Positions 45,550 through 55,629 of a DNA stretch of 64,000 bases are shown one piece after another. The DNA lies in contig NZ_JGZU01000018.1 of NCBI RefSeq assembly GCF_000741765.1, positions 23,047-87,046 of the forward strand. The letters run 5' to 3'. The position numbers and the translations under genes were made by a program. How positions within the stretch are numbered: position 1 is the stretch's first letter; each line of letters begins with the position of its first letter. The notes under the pieces were generated by a model that did not search any database, was not told where the DNA came from, and worked only from the letters and a program-made list of their open reading frames with translations. The stretch is from Bifidobacterium tsurumiense (lineage in GTDB: Bacteria > Actinomycetota > Actinomycetes > Actinomycetales > Bifidobacteriaceae).

Positions 45550-45736
45550 CTCGCACGCATGGATAGTGTGGGAAGTTCATGGCAATACACGTCGCTTGCA
45601 GACGCTTGCCGTCACATATGCTGGTTGTGCGGAGAAAAAGTACTTAGCTTAACGATTCGTATGCAGACGCGTGCCATCGCGTATGTAGGTTGTGCGGGCA
45701 AGGCTCTTGACATAACGGTTCGCATGCAGCGCTTCC
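45550..45736. repeat. Degenerate tandem repeat (~63-bp unit, about three copies)
   Basis: Two clearly related units lie at 45610-45673 and 45674-45736: each carries a CATATG/GTATG-like start, GGTTGTGCGG, a TTA/TGAC-ATAACG segment and TTCG(T/C)ATGCAG. A more diverged copy, ending GTCGCTTGCAGACGCTTGC, precedes them. It fills most of the gap between the esterase and antiporter genes and has no credible coding frame. Confidence 0.6.
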
Positions 45737-45787
45737 CGTTGCGAGATAGTAATGGGCTGCCGTCCATAGGCGTATGCCCCGCGGCGA

Positions 45788-47869
45788 CTATGCTTCTGAA
45801 TCGGCATCCACCTGCATCACATAGACGTTCTTGCGCAGCTCCTTGGCTTGCAATCGCGTGATATCGCCGTTATCAAGCATGTCTCGAATAACGCTGAGCT
45901 CAATGGCATAGCTTTCACGCTTGACCTCTTCTATCTGTGCGATGGCGGCAGCGCTTTCGCCGACATCCGGCAGCATACGCAGAGAGGCTTCTGCGCGACG
46001 GTAATCCAGGATCAGAGCCGAGCAGTATTCGGTGCTGTATTCATTGCGTCCCATTTCTTCATACAATCTGTCGATCACATAATCCATGGTTTCGATCTGG
46101 GTTCGACGAATGTATGCAAAAATCTGATCTTCGGTTACCAAAGGAGTGGTGCGTCGAATCTTGGCGCTGACCCGTCTGGCGAGTAACGTGATACGCCGTT
46201 GTACGGCACGTAGACGGCCGCGAACTTGGGAAACGGTCTTCCCATACGAGCGGATGGCGCTGATATGCCGCAAAGTGTTCATGAGCTGATCGAGCATGCG
46301 CTCGCAGGCCTCAATGCGCAATTCGCGGTCAACCGTTCCTTCTGGCAGCTGTTTTGCTTGGGTCAGTCGTTCCTTGAGATAGTCCTTCTCCCAGTGCAAC
46401 GCTTCTATCTGCAGCCGTTCCAAGGATTGAGGGTCAATGTCATCGCCTACGAGATGCTTCAGGCGCGTAATGCGTTTGGTATAGGAATCGATAACCCTGA
46501 GAATGGCACGCCTGTTCTCCTGAGTCACACGGCTGGTCAGTTCTTCGATAGTGCGCCGAAGCACGGTTATCGTGATGGAATTGACTTCTTTGGCGCTGAC
46601 GTTGTCGGTATTTGGCGCCAATAGCGGCAACAGGAAATTGGCCAATAACAACGTCACCAGAATGACGCCGGATGCGACGAAAATGAGTTCGTCACGCAAG
46701 GGGAAGGCTTCGCCCGATGCGATGGTGTAGGGGATGGTGAACATCAAAGACAGGGTGATGGTGCCTTTGGGGCCGCCGAAAGTCATCACGGCAGCGGAGA
46801 TCCAGCGCCCTTTGGTCATGGGCCGGCGCTTTCTGGTTGTGGCGTCCTTGGTCAGTTTCAACGTGGCAGCCACCCATGCGAACCGCATAAGTATCACCAC
46901 TGCCGAAACGATCAGGATGATCATCACCAGCAGTTTGTTGCTCACGCTCGGGTCTCCCCAGCTGGCATTGGTCACGCGGGGCAATTGCATCCCCAAGAGC
47001 ACGAAAACCATGCCGTTCAGACTGAATGACAGCACAGACCATACGCTGCTGGCCACAATATTGGTGCGGGCCACATTAGGACCAATGCCTGTGCGGTCGA
47101 ATTGCGTGATCAATCCTGTGGCAACTACGGCAAGAATGCCGGAAACATGCGCGATATTTTCCGCATCGATATAAATAAGGAAGGGGAGGAAGAGCTCCAT
47201 AAGCACTCGGCTGGTTGTGGTTTCCCAACCCAAGGATCTCATGGTCTCAAAAACCCAGTTGATAATGATGCCGACCACAAGGCCTAATGCAATGCCGCCA
47301 ATAAAAGCAGAGGCGAATTCTTCTGCGGCCTCGGTAAGTGAGAATACGCCGGTGACGGCTGCGGCTATGGAAAACTGGAATCCCACGATGCCTGAAGCGT
47401 CATTGAACAGGGATTCGCCTTGCAATACGCTATGCTGCCTCTTCGTCAGCGAGGCTTCATTGCTGAGTGATGTCACCGCAACCGCATCGGTGGGGCCGAG
47501 TGCTGCGCCCAGGGCGAAAGCCGCGGCCAAAGGGACCATTGGCCACACGGCATGCAGAACGAAACCGACTGCAAATAAAGTGGCCAACGCAAGCCCGATG
47601 GCAAGAGAGAGGGATACCTTCAGGGTCTTCAGCAGGCTGGATTTATCGATTTCTCGAGCTTCCAGATAGAGCAGCGGAGCAATGAATAACTCCATGAACA
47701 ACGTAGGATCAAGCTCGACACTGGAGAAAATGGGCAGTTGGGTAACCAATGCTCCCAGTGCGATTTGCACAAGCGGGGTGGAGATTCTGGGAATGAAGCG
47801 GCTGAGAAATGAGGAAACCACGACAGCGCCGATAATGCACAGCACCAGATTGAATACTTCCACGCACAA
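45788..47869 (-). CDS. CPA1-family Na+/H+ antiporter
   Basis: A 693-residue cation-proton antiporter. The first ~430 residues have about twelve helices, with the conserved AFALGAALGPTDAVAV (transmembrane Asp in GPTDA) and LFNDASGIVGFQF (Asn-Asp pair), and a GGPKGTITLSL helix. The C-terminal ~260 residues are cytoplasmic and largely charged and helical, in the manner of YjcE/NhaP-type exchangers. A GTG start with GGGAGG upstream fits. It should take part in pH, sodium or osmotic homeostasis. It diverges from tadA. Confidence 0.92.
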   Translation of the reverse strand: MCVEVFNLVLCIIGAVVVSSFLSRFIPRISTPLVQIALGALVTQLPIFSSVELDPTLFMELFIAPLLYLEAREIDKSSLLKTLKVSLSLAIGLALATLFAVGFVLHAVWPMVPLAAAFALGAALGPTDAVAVTSLSNEASLTKRQHSVLQGESLFNDASGIVGFQFSIAAAVTGVFSLTEAAEEFASAFIGGIALGLVVGIIINWVFETMRSLGWETTTSRVLMELFLPFLIYIDAENIAHVSGILAVVATGLITQFDRTGIGPNVARTNIVASSVWSVLSFSLNGMVFVLLGMQLPRVTNASWGDPSVSNKLLVMIILIVSAVVILMRFAWVAATLKLTKDATTRKRRPMTKGRWISAAVMTFGGPKGTITLSLMFTIPYTIASGEAFPLRDELIFVASGVILVTLLLANFLLPLLAPNTDNVSAKEVNSITITVLRRTIEELTSRVTQENRRAILRVIDSYTKRITRLKHLVGDDIDPQSLERLQIEALHWEKDYLKERLTQAKQLPEGTVDRELRIEACERMLDQLMNTLRHISAIRSYGKTVSQVRGRLRAVQRRITLLARRVSAKIRRTTPLVTEDQIFAYIRRTQIETMDYVIDRLYEEMGRNEYSTEYCSALILDYRRAEASLRMLPDVGESAAAIAQIEEVKRESYAIELSVIRDMLDNGDITRLQAKELRKNVYVMQVDADSEA

Positions 47870-47979
47870 ACCTCCCGCCAGGCCCAGTTTGCATTATATT
47901 GCCGGGTCAGTAAGACGGATTCGATTACGCTGTTATCGATGCCCGCATACCATAATGCGTATATGGATAGGAGGTTCGC

Positions 47980-48432
47980 ATGAACGTGGCTGAGGCTATG
48001 GAAAAGGCAATGCATTTGGCCGATGAGGCGGCCTCATATGGAGAGGTTCCCGTAGGAGCCGTAGTCCTGGACGCTCAGGGCAAAGTGACTGGCACCGGTC
48101 GCAATCGTCGCGAAGCGCAACATGATCCGCTGGCTCATGCAGAGGTTGAGGCAATGCGCACGGCAGCAGCGCATCATCATAGTTGGAATTTGCAGGATTG
48201 CACTCTGGTAGTGACTCTGGAACCTTGCCCGATGTGCGCAGGAGCAGTGTTGCAAGCGCATGTGGGACGTGTGGTATTCGGTGCATGGGATGCCAAGCTA
48301 GGGGCTTGTGGCTCGGTATGGGATTTGCTTCGGGACCCTCATATCGGACACAGCGCTGAAGTGATAGGCGGCGTGCACGAAGGTGCTTGCAGCAGGCAAT
48401 TGGCAGAGTTTTTTGCCCAACGACGCAAGTAA
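47980..48432 (+). CDS. tadA: tRNA adenosine(34) deaminase
   Basis: A 150-residue deaminase that makes inosine at the wobble base of tRNA-Arg(ACG). Zinc and active-site motifs are complete: HAEVEAM with the catalytic Glu, and EPCPMCAGAVLQAHVGRVVFGAWD with two zinc Cys residues. The C-terminal KLGACGSVWDLL segment is the family norm. AGGAGG 6 nt before the ATG fits. It is divergent from the antiporter. Confidence 0.95.
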   Translation: MNVAEAMEKAMHLADEAASYGEVPVGAVVLDAQGKVTGTGRNRREAQHDPLAHAEVEAMRTAAAHHHSWNLQDCTLVVTLEPCPMCAGAVLQAHVGRVVFGAWDAKLGACGSVWDLLRDPHIGHSAEVIGGVHEGACSRQLAEFFAQRRK

Positions 48433-48562
48433 TGCAATAGAGCAAGCAATACGCAGGCTTCCCAAAATCGTGATAGCGCAATCATGCCGTTATTTCTTGC
48501 CTGAAATGCAAACACGCTTGCCTCGGTCAATAAAAGATCGCATGGATATGCTGGCTCTTAGT

Positions 48563-48580
48563 TACAAGTTCACGCTTGTA
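48563..48580. promoter_or_regulatory. Candidate operator upstream of GH36
   Basis: TACAAG, 6 bases (TTCACG), CTTGTA. It lies ~40 bases before the GH36 start and shares spacing with the site at 52409-52426. Confidence 0.55.
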
Positions 48581-48618
48581 CCGAAAAAGAATCCATAATG
48601 AGGAGCAAGGATGCGCCC

Positions 48619-50853
48619 ATGACAATACATGCAGCAACATTGAACCAGTATGAAGCGGTCGCAGCTGACGGTACCGCATTACAAGCTTTTTATATCGAAC
48701 GTGCGGATGTTCAAGTGGCATTTGCTTTGGTTTTTGCGGGGAATAAGCTTCCTCACATCGTGCATTGGGGACGGCCTCTGGCTGACAGCTCAACCATTGT
48801 GAATTTGTATGATGCCTTGCGCCCTCAACGAGTGTCAGGTGCATTGGATGAAACCCCATGGCCCAGTGTGCTCCCCACCCAGGCGGAATCCTGGATCGGC
48901 GCACCGCGACTGGAACTTCGCCGTAACGGCATCGAAGCATTCTGCTCCTTTGAAGTAAAGGACATCCGCATTGATCCTGACAATGCGCGGATCAGTGTAG
49001 ACGCGCTGGACGTGGAGCAGGGCGTTGCTCTGCAATGGGAATGTGAACTGGATCCTTCCGGCTTGGTACGCCAGCATGCCACGATCCAGAATCGCGAGGC
49101 AGGAGAACTACAGGTCGGCAAAGTCGAGCTCGGTTTCCCAGTGCCGGCAAATGCCGTGGAAATCATGACTACAACCGGTCATCATCTGCGTGAGCGCTCG
49201 CCGCAGCGCCAGATGCTCAATGTCGGCCGTTTTGAGAAACCGACGATGGTCGGACGTCCTGATTTTGACGCATCGTTGCTGCTCAGCGCAGGCGCACCGG
49301 GTTTCGGTTTTGAGCATGGAGATGTGTATTCCGTGCATGTGGGGTGGAGTGGCAATAGCGTGCTGTCAGCAGAGCGACTTCCATACACCCAAGGACTTAT
49401 CGGTGGCGGAGAGGTGCTGCGTCGGTGGGAAATAGTCCTGAATTCCGCAGATGATGCATACACGACTCCATGGGTGTACGGATCCTATGGCGAAGGCCTG
49501 AACGAAGTGGCAGCTCGCTTCCACTCCTATTTGCGCCGCGTACATGAAGAAGAACGTGCAAGATTGGGTATTGCAGCTAAGCCCCGGCCTGTAATTCTCA
49601 ACACGTGGGAAGCTGTGTATTTCGACCACGACTATGCCACATTGGTGGCGCTTGCCGATAAGGCCGTGGAAAGCGGTGTTGAGCGTTTCGTAGTGGATGA
49701 CGGATGGTTCGGCTCCCGCCGAGATGATAGTTCGGGTCTGGGCGACTGGTGGGTTGCTCAGGATGCCTGGCCTGATGGCGAGCGCAGCCTCAAGTCCTTG
49801 GCCGAATATGTGCATGGTCGTGGCATGGAGTTTGGCCTGTGGTTTGAGCCGGAAATGATCAATCCTGATTCCGATACCTATCGTGCCCACCCTGATTGGG
49901 TGCTCAAGCCCACCGCTAGCCGTCTGCCTATGCAGGGCCGTATGCAGCAGGTTCTGGATTTGACGAATCCTGAGGCTTTTGCATACATATATGGGGCAAT
50001 GGATGCTTTGGTCAGCGATTTAGGAATCGATTACATCAAGTGGGATCACAATAAGCTGGTTACCGAAGCGGTGTCTCCTTATTCCGGCCGTCCTGCGGTG
50101 CATAACCAGACCTTGGCAGTGTATAAGATATTCCGCGATTTGAAGGCTGCACATCCCGGATTGGAAATCGAGAGCTGCTCCTCAGGTGGCGGTCGCGTGG
50201 ATCTGGGCATTCTGGCGGTTGCTGATCGTATCTGGGCTTCGGATTGCGTTGATCCTGTGGAACGCGCCGATATTCAGCGGTATACCTCGCTTCTAGTTCC
50301 ACCGGAGATGATTGGTGAACATGTGGGTGCAAGCCCTGCGCACTCGACCCATCGTGCCACGAGCCAGGAAATGCGCATGGCCATGACGTTCTTCGGACAT
50401 ATGGGCATTGAGTGGAACCTGCTCAAGGAGCCACAGGCCAATATCGACAAACTCCATACATGGGTGGATGCGTATAAGCAGTATCGTTCCGACTTTGCCG
50501 CAGGTACTGCCGTGCATGCCGATTGCGCCGATCCTTCAGTGCGTGTGGACGGTGTGGTGAGCGAGGATGGCAGCCGCGCTGTGTATCGCTTTACCCAGTT
50601 GACCACATCGGTGAGCTATCCTGCTGCACCGGTGCGATTGCCAGGTCTGCAAGCTCAGGCGACCTACAAAATCGTGCCTTTGTCTGTGAATATCGATCTG
50701 GAAGCGAGCGGTATTGCGAATGGACAAACCCCGCTGGGGTGGTGGAATGAGTCTGGCACCGTCCTGTCAGGCGCAACATTGCAATCGTATGGTGTTCGCT
50801 TGCCAAGTTTGCATCCGGCTCAGGCGGTGTTGTTCAGCGTTGAGCGCGTGTAA
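48619..50853 (+). CDS. GH36 alpha-galactosidase
   Basis: A 744-residue cytoplasmic enzyme cleaving alpha-1,6-galactose from raffinose, stachyose and melibiose. An N-terminal beta-supersandwich (~1-310) leads to the barrel, which carries DDGWFGSRRDDSSGLGDW, GLWFEPEMINPDSD, nucleophile Asp476 in DYIKWDHNK, the CSSGGGRVDLGIL block, and acid/base Asp542 in WASDCVD. The domain layout and length are those of bifidobacterial raffinose-cluster enzymes. Start ATG 48619, with AAGGA upstream, is preferred to one 7 codons earlier. It opens the raffinose cluster, is convergent with the ROK gene, and has an operator upstream. Confidence 0.94.
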   Translation: MTIHAATLNQYEAVAADGTALQAFYIERADVQVAFALVFAGNKLPHIVHWGRPLADSSTIVNLYDALRPQRVSGALDETPWPSVLPTQAESWIGAPRLELRRNGIEAFCSFEVKDIRIDPDNARISVDALDVEQGVALQWECELDPSGLVRQHATIQNREAGELQVGKVELGFPVPANAVEIMTTTGHHLRERSPQRQMLNVGRFEKPTMVGRPDFDASLLLSAGAPGFGFEHGDVYSVHVGWSGNSVLSAERLPYTQGLIGGGEVLRRWEIVLNSADDAYTTPWVYGSYGEGLNEVAARFHSYLRRVHEEERARLGIAAKPRPVILNTWEAVYFDHDYATLVALADKAVESGVERFVVDDGWFGSRRDDSSGLGDWWVAQDAWPDGERSLKSLAEYVHGRGMEFGLWFEPEMINPDSDTYRAHPDWVLKPTASRLPMQGRMQQVLDLTNPEAFAYIYGAMDALVSDLGIDYIKWDHNKLVTEAVSPYSGRPAVHNQTLAVYKIFRDLKAAHPGLEIESCSSGGGRVDLGILAVADRIWASDCVDPVERADIQRYTSLLVPPEMIGEHVGASPAHSTHRATSQEMRMAMTFFGHMGIEWNLLKEPQANIDKLHTWVDAYKQYRSDFAAGTAVHADCADPSVRVDGVVSEDGSRAVYRFTQLTTSVSYPAAPVRLPGLQAQATYKIVPLSVNIDLEASGIANGQTPLGWWNESGTVLSGATLQSYGVRLPSLHPAQAVLFSVERV

Positions 50854-50950
50854 GCTTCACTGTGCTTTGCGGGATTGTGCAAAGCGGGGATGAGTAGCCT
50901 TCCCTTGGTGGGATGAGTGACTGTCCCGGGCGGACATAACCCTCACGCGC

Positions 50951-50999
50951 GAAGTGACCGTCATTGCAGTGCATCCGTGCATGCGGTGACGGTCACTTC
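50951..50999. terminator. Hairpin between GH36 and the ROK gene
   Basis: Perfect 13-bp arms GAAGTGACCGTCA / TGACGGTCACTTC with a 23-nt loop between the convergent genes. Lacks a U-run. Confidence 0.6.
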
Positions 51000-51013
51000 A
51001 TATATGCGAAAAG

Positions 51014-52201
51014 TCAGCCGATATATCTTGCTATCGCACGAGCTGCCGCAGCTTCAGCCCAGTCCGCCCAATCAAAATCCAATATCTCGAAATCGATTTT
51101 GGCGGCCTGGCTGGGACGGTACCAACTGATTCCATTGCGGATGGATTCCGTATTCAGCCGTGCCAAGAATGAGGATTCGCCGCTAATCAATACCTTGGAA
51201 GGCATGGCGAAATTCGATGCGGTTGCGATCAGGGTTCCCAGGCGGAAGCACAGCTTATTCACCAATTGCTTCGCTTGTGCCTCACCGGCCATGGCGTCGT
51301 CGGCAAATTGCTGGAAGCTGGCAAGATGTCCGATCATGGTCGAATATTCCTCCGCGAGGGAATCATTCGTAAGGCATTGCGAGCATCCGATATGCCCTGC
51401 ATAGCAACGCGGTCCTTCGGGATCCAGTGGCACATGTCCTGCCAGACCATAGCTTTTATCCGGATAGTCGACTGGTCGCCCATTTTCCGAGAGCGAGTAC
51501 CCGACGCCGGAACCAATGGTGACCACGCAAAACGAGACAGGCCTACTCCTTCGCCAAACCAGCTCTCATGGAACAGCAGAGAATCCAGATCATTGAAAAT
51601 AGCGCACGGAATCCCGCCATATTCCTCCATCATGCCACCCAGATCGATGCTGCCATCCCAATGCAAAAGGCGCATAGGTGACGAAACGATCCTTATCGGC
51701 ATGCCCGCCGATGCTCAGCCCCATGGCTACCGGACTGGGATCGATTCCAGCACTGCATCGCCTCGCGAGATCGCTCAGCTGCTGTGCCACATCATTTGGC
51801 TTGGTGGAAGTCAAGGCTTCGGTTATGCATTCGCATAGCGGATTGCACAGGGCGTCGGTCACGATCATGCTGATATCGCTGCCGTGGATATTCGCGCCTA
51901 TGAAAGATCGTTGTTCCGCACGCAGACGCAAGGCGGTTTGCGGCCTGCCTCTGCGTTCCGTGGATTCCTTGGCCGTGAATCCGGCGGGGAGTTTGTTTGA
52001 AGTATTGGGCTGAGATGGCGTCTCTTCTATGACATCGGCATAAATCAGATCGCTGGTTATTCTGGAAAGCGCTCCTTGCGAAAGCCCGAGAAGCTGCGAG
52101 AGCGTGGTGCGTGCAATAGGACCATATTGTGCAATGGCTTGAGCCACGCGGTGTGTGTATTCGGAACCGGTGAACCATTGTGGTGTTGACTGCTCGCTCA
52201 T
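51014..52201 (-). pseudogene. ROK-family transcriptional regulator, interrupted by two frameshifts
   Basis: Read through two indels this is a ~395-residue ROK regulator. The N-terminal winged helix (SEYTHRVAQAIAQYGPIARTTLSQLLGLSQGALSRITSDLI) is followed by FIGANIHGSDISMIVTDAL and VAMGLSIGGHAD. The frame changes near the AAAA at 51665-51668, moving to one carrying HWDGSIDLGGMMEEYGGI and ...FNDLDSLLFHESWFG. Near 51535 it changes again to one with TIGSGVGYSLSENG and the zinc-type GCSQC box. The first indel is +1, the second -1. As written no single product spans the effector domain. Start ATG 52199-52201 with AAGGA upstream. It should bind the two TACA-N10-TGTA sites and regulate the cluster. 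Confidence 0.85.
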
Positions 52202-52454
52202 AGGATCCTTTCCGCGACAGGGTGCAATATGACGGCCCATTCCGAACATATCCTTGATTCCACAGGGAATCATGCATCTTGTGCGACGAGTTTCTGCTAA
52301 TTTCTTTCCTCAATATAAAAAATACCTGCATTTTCTTGCTGGGGCTACTGGACTCGCAGATGGTGGGAATGAAATGTGCGAAGCGTTACCCTCGAAGAGC
52401 CAACGAAATACAGCGAGGATGCTGTAGACAAGGAGAGGCAAAGGAGTCTATGAA
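52202..52454. promoter_or_regulatory. Promoter region between the ROK gene and the ABC transporter
   Basis: About 250 bases between divergent genes. It carries the operator at 52409-52426 and two overlapping ribosome-like tracts (AAGGAGAGG, AAAGGAG) before the binding-protein start. No gene. Confidence 0.6.
52409..52426. promoter_or_regulatory. Candidate operator upstream of the sugar ABC transporter
   Basis: TACAGC, 6 bases (GAGGAT), GCTGTA, 28 bases before the binding-protein ATG. Same 6-6-6 architecture as the site ahead of GH36. Confidence 0.55.
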
Positions 52455-53741
52455 ATGACAGCAGATTCCCATATTGGGCGCCGTCCGATAACGCGGATGT
52501 TGCGCCGAGCGGTGACGGCCATATGCGCAGCTGCCATCGGGATCGGCATCGCGGGATGCGGTGCTTCAAGCGCTCAGGTGGTGACCTTGGACTTCTTCCA
52601 GTTCAAGGCTGAAGCCGCCGACCAGTTCAAGCAGATGGCTCAGGAGTTTGAGGCTCAAAACCCCGGCATCCGCATCAATGTCAACAACTCCGCCAATGCG
52701 CAGACGGATTTGAGAACACGGTTTGTGAAGAACCGAGTGCCTGATGTGATCACCTTCAATGGCGATATCAATTTCGGCATGTTCGCCGCTTCTGGAGTGT
52801 TCCACGATTTCACTGACGATCCCATCGTCGACGAACTCAACCCAGGCATGGTGCAGATCGCCAAGAATCTGGTCCAAACTACCGACACTTCAAAGAAGCG
52901 TTTGTATGGTTTGCCATTTGCCGGAAATGCTTCGGGATATATCTACAACAAGGCATTGTGGAGGCAAGCAGGAGTCGATCCAGACAATCCTCCGCAAACT
53001 TGGAGCGAATTTATTGCCATGTTGCAGAAATTCCGTGACGCCGGCATCAATCCGGTGCAAGCCACTTTGGCTGATGCTTGGACGACTCAGGCGCCGCTGT
53101 CTTCTTTGGCAGGAACCTTGGTGCCCGAAAGCGAATACACCAAGCTGAAAACAGGTGAAACCAATTTCGAAACCATCTGGACCGACACCATAGAAAAAGA
53201 GATCGAACTCTACACCTATGCCGACAACGAGAAGGGCGTTACCTACCAGCAGGGCACACAGAACTTCGCCAAGGGCGAGGCCGCCATCATTCCGCTCGGC
53301 ACCTACGCCATTCCGCAGATAACGCTGATCAATCCCGATATTGAAATAGGATTCGCGCAGATGCCGGCCACCGATGATGCCAGCGAACAGATGCTCACCG
53401 CAGGCGATGATGTCATGCTCACCATGGGTGCGAATACCAAGCACCCTGAGGAAGCCATGAAGTTCATCAAGTTCCTCATGCAAAAAGAGCAGCTGGACGC
53501 ATACGCCGATGCACAGTACGCCATCACTCCATTGAAGGACACATATTTCGGCGGCGAGGCTCTTGAAGGCGTGCGTCCCTTCTTTGAAGAGAGCCGCGTG
53601 GTTGATTTCTGCGATCACTACATTCCCGCATCCATCAATATCGGCGGATATCTGCAGAGTGCGGTGACCAGTGGCAATGTGCAGCAGTTCATCAACTCAA
53701 TGCAGTCCGAATGGGACAAAGTCCAGGCCAGGACGTTCTGA
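52455..53741 (+). CDS. Sugar ABC transporter substrate-binding lipoprotein (raffinose/isomaltoside type)
   Basis: A 428-residue SBP family 1 lipoprotein. The signal peptide ([20 protein letters not shown]) ends in a lipobox with Cys ~36. The fold markers [67 protein letters not shown] and [13 protein letters not shown] are standard. Context (GH36, ROK, GH13_31) matches the bifidobacterial locus whose binding protein captures raffinose-family and alpha-1,6-gluco-oligosaccharides; substrate is inferred from that. AAAGGAG 8 nt before the ATG fits. No ATPase is in the operon. Confidence 0.9.
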   Translation: MTADSHIGRRPITRMLRRAVTAICAAAIGIGIAGCGASSAQVVTLDFFQFKAEAADQFKQMAQEFEAQNPGIRINVNNSANAQTDLRTRFVKNRVPDVITFNGDINFGMFAASGVFHDFTDDPIVDELNPGMVQIAKNLVQTTDTSKKRLYGLPFAGNASGYIYNKALWRQAGVDPDNPPQTWSEFIAMLQKFRDAGINPVQATLADAWTTQAPLSSLAGTLVPESEYTKLKTGETNFETIWTDTIEKEIELYTYADNEKGVTYQQGTQNFAKGEAAIIPLGTYAIPQITLINPDIEIGFAQMPATDDASEQMLTAGDDVMLTMGANTKHPEEAMKFIKFLMQKEQLDAYADAQYAITPLKDTYFGGEALEGVRPFFEESRVVDFCDHYIPASINIGGYLQSAVTSGNVQQFINSMQSEWDKVQARTF

Positions 53742-53762
53742 GAGCAAGGGAAGGAGAATACC

Positions 53763-54677
53763 ATGTCAAGTGCCAACACCACACGTGCCAAGAAAAAGCG
53801 CGTGTCCACGTTCTCGAACCGAAAAGTTGACCGTGCATACTACTGGATGGCTGTTCCAGCCGCTGTAATCTTTGCCATCTTCCTGTATGTGCCATTCATC
53901 CAAGGCGTTGCATATTCCTTTACGAATTCGCAAGGATATGGCGATTTCAAGTGGATCGGATTCAATAATTACATCGCATTATTCCAGGATGATCGAGTCG
54001 GGAATGCGTATATTTTCACCTTCTTCATCGCAATCCTCATAACAGTGCTGATCAATGTCATAGCAATGTTCCTTGCTGTGGCGTTGAATGGGAAAATAGC
54101 ATTCAAGAATGGATTCCGAGCCATATTCTTCGTGCCATACACCTTGGCGGTACTGGTTATCGGCTATGTGTTCAAATACATCTTCATGACACCGTTGCCG
54201 GCTTTGGGCAAGGCCTTGAATATCAGTTGGCTTTCCGAATCATTGCTCACCAGTGAGCAGTATTCCTGGGTGCCGATTGTGTTCTTGGCAGTATGGCAAG
54301 GCGTTGCATACTCGGTGCTGATTTATCTGGCAGGTCTGCAAACCATTGATTCGGAAATCTATGAGGCCGCTGCCATTGACGGCGTCAATCCTTGGCAGAA
54401 TTTCTGGAAGATCACCTTCCCCCTGATCGGGCCGTTCTTCACGATCAACCTTGTGTTGACAATGAAGAATGCATTGGGAACCTTCGATCAGGTGGTCGCT
54501 TTGACCGATGGAGGTCCCAATTCAAAGACGGAGACGGTGACCTATCTGATTTGGAAGGGCGGCCTTACCGGCGGCGAATACGCCTATCAAACGGCCAACG
54601 CAGTGTTGTTCTTCATCGTATTGGCGATTATCGCCTTCGTACAGCTGAAGTTCTTCGGTAGCAAGGAAAAGGTGTGA
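53763..54677 (+). CDS. Sugar ABC transporter permease 1
   Basis: A 304-residue MalF-type permease with six helices. The coupling EAA loop reads YEAAAIDGVNPWQNFWKITFPLIGP, and ALTDGGPNSKTETVTYLIWKGGL is the usual C-terminal segment of the family. It pairs with the next gene to form the channel. It begins 21 bases after the binding protein with AAGGAG upstream and ends 5 bases before the second permease. Confidence 0.94.
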   Translation: MSSANTTRAKKKRVSTFSNRKVDRAYYWMAVPAAVIFAIFLYVPFIQGVAYSFTNSQGYGDFKWIGFNNYIALFQDDRVGNAYIFTFFIAILITVLINVIAMFLAVALNGKIAFKNGFRAIFFVPYTLAVLVIGYVFKYIFMTPLPALGKALNISWLSESLLTSEQYSWVPIVFLAVWQGVAYSVLIYLAGLQTIDSEIYEAAAIDGVNPWQNFWKITFPLIGPFFTINLVLTMKNALGTFDQVVALTDGGPNSKTETVTYLIWKGGLTGGEYAYQTANAVLFFIVLAIIAFVQLKFFGSKEKV

Positions 54678-54682
54678 TAACG

Positions 54683-55540
54683 ATGTCCGCTGCAATAACA
54701 TCCACTCGTCCGGTGAAGAAATATCGTAAGGACCGCAATATCAATTGGTGGCTTACCGCCGCCGTGGCAGTGCTGTCGCTTACGGTTCTGGTTCCACTGT
54801 ATTTCACCATAGTCACCGCTTTGAAGACACCAGCCGAAGCTGGAACCTTCAGTCTGCCCACAGCTTGGCAATGGCATAATTTCGCCGATGCTTCCGCAAA
54901 GGTGAACTATCCGAAAGCGGCCCTGAATTCGGCCATCATCACGGTGGCGGCAGTCGTGCTCACCCTGCTGACGAACACCTTCGTGGCCTATGCCGTGGCA
55001 AGGAATATGGATAAGCGATTCTTCCGCTTCCTCTATTATTTCTTCATCGCGGCCATGTTCGTGCCGTTCCCCGTGGTCATGCTGCCGATTGCCAAGCAGA
55101 TGGGGTCGTGGCATCTGGATAACCAGCTTGGTTTGATACTGCTTTACATGACACTCGGCCTGGGAACCAACTTGTTCATCGCCACAGGATTCATCCGCTC
55201 GATTCCGATTTCATTGGAAGAGGCAGCGCGAATTGACGGAGCGAGCACATGGCGCATCTTCTGGAAGATTATCTTCCCATTGATGAGCCCCATCAACGCC
55301 ACGATCGCCATTCTGACGGCGTTGTGGGCATGGAACGACTTCCTGTTGCCATTGATTATCCTGACCGATCAATCAAGCCAGACCATTCCTTTGGCACAGT
55401 ATGTGTTCAGCTCGCAGTTCGCCACGAATTATCCGATGGCTTTCGCTAGCTATCTCATGGCAATGGCTCCTGTGCTCGTCGTCTATGTCCTCGCACAGAA
55501 GTGGGTGATTGGCGGCGTTATGCGCGGCGCTGTGAAGTAA
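54683..55540 (+). CDS. Sugar ABC transporter permease 2
   Basis: A 285-residue MalG-type permease with six helices. The EAA loop is LEEAARIDGASTWRIFWKIIFPLMSP. The ATG at 54683 is used; a GTG three codons upstream, overlapping the previous stop, is nearly as good (AAGGA before it). It ends the operon at a terminator. The transporter needs an outside ATPase, likely MsiK at 25.8 kb. Confidence 0.93.
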   Translation: MSAAITSTRPVKKYRKDRNINWWLTAAVAVLSLTVLVPLYFTIVTALKTPAEAGTFSLPTAWQWHNFADASAKVNYPKAALNSAIITVAAVVLTLLTNTFVAYAVARNMDKRFFRFLYYFFIAAMFVPFPVVMLPIAKQMGSWHLDNQLGLILLYMTLGLGTNLFIATGFIRSIPISLEEAARIDGASTWRIFWKIIFPLMSPINATIAILTALWAWNDFLLPLIILTDQSSQTIPLAQYVFSSQFATNYPMAFASYLMAMAPVLVVYVLAQKWVIGGVMRGAVK

Positions 55541-55597
55541 TGGTTCCGCAATAGTAATGGTTCCGAAATGAGGCTTTCGAGTCTCAACAATATGACT

Positions 55598-55629
55598 ACG
55601 GGTCGCGGCTGGTGTCGCGACCCGTTTTC
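55598..55629 (+). terminator. Rho-independent terminator of the sugar ABC operon
   Basis: Arms ACGGGTCGCG / CGCGACCCGT (10 bp) with an 8-nt loop, followed by TTTTC. Confidence 0.85.
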
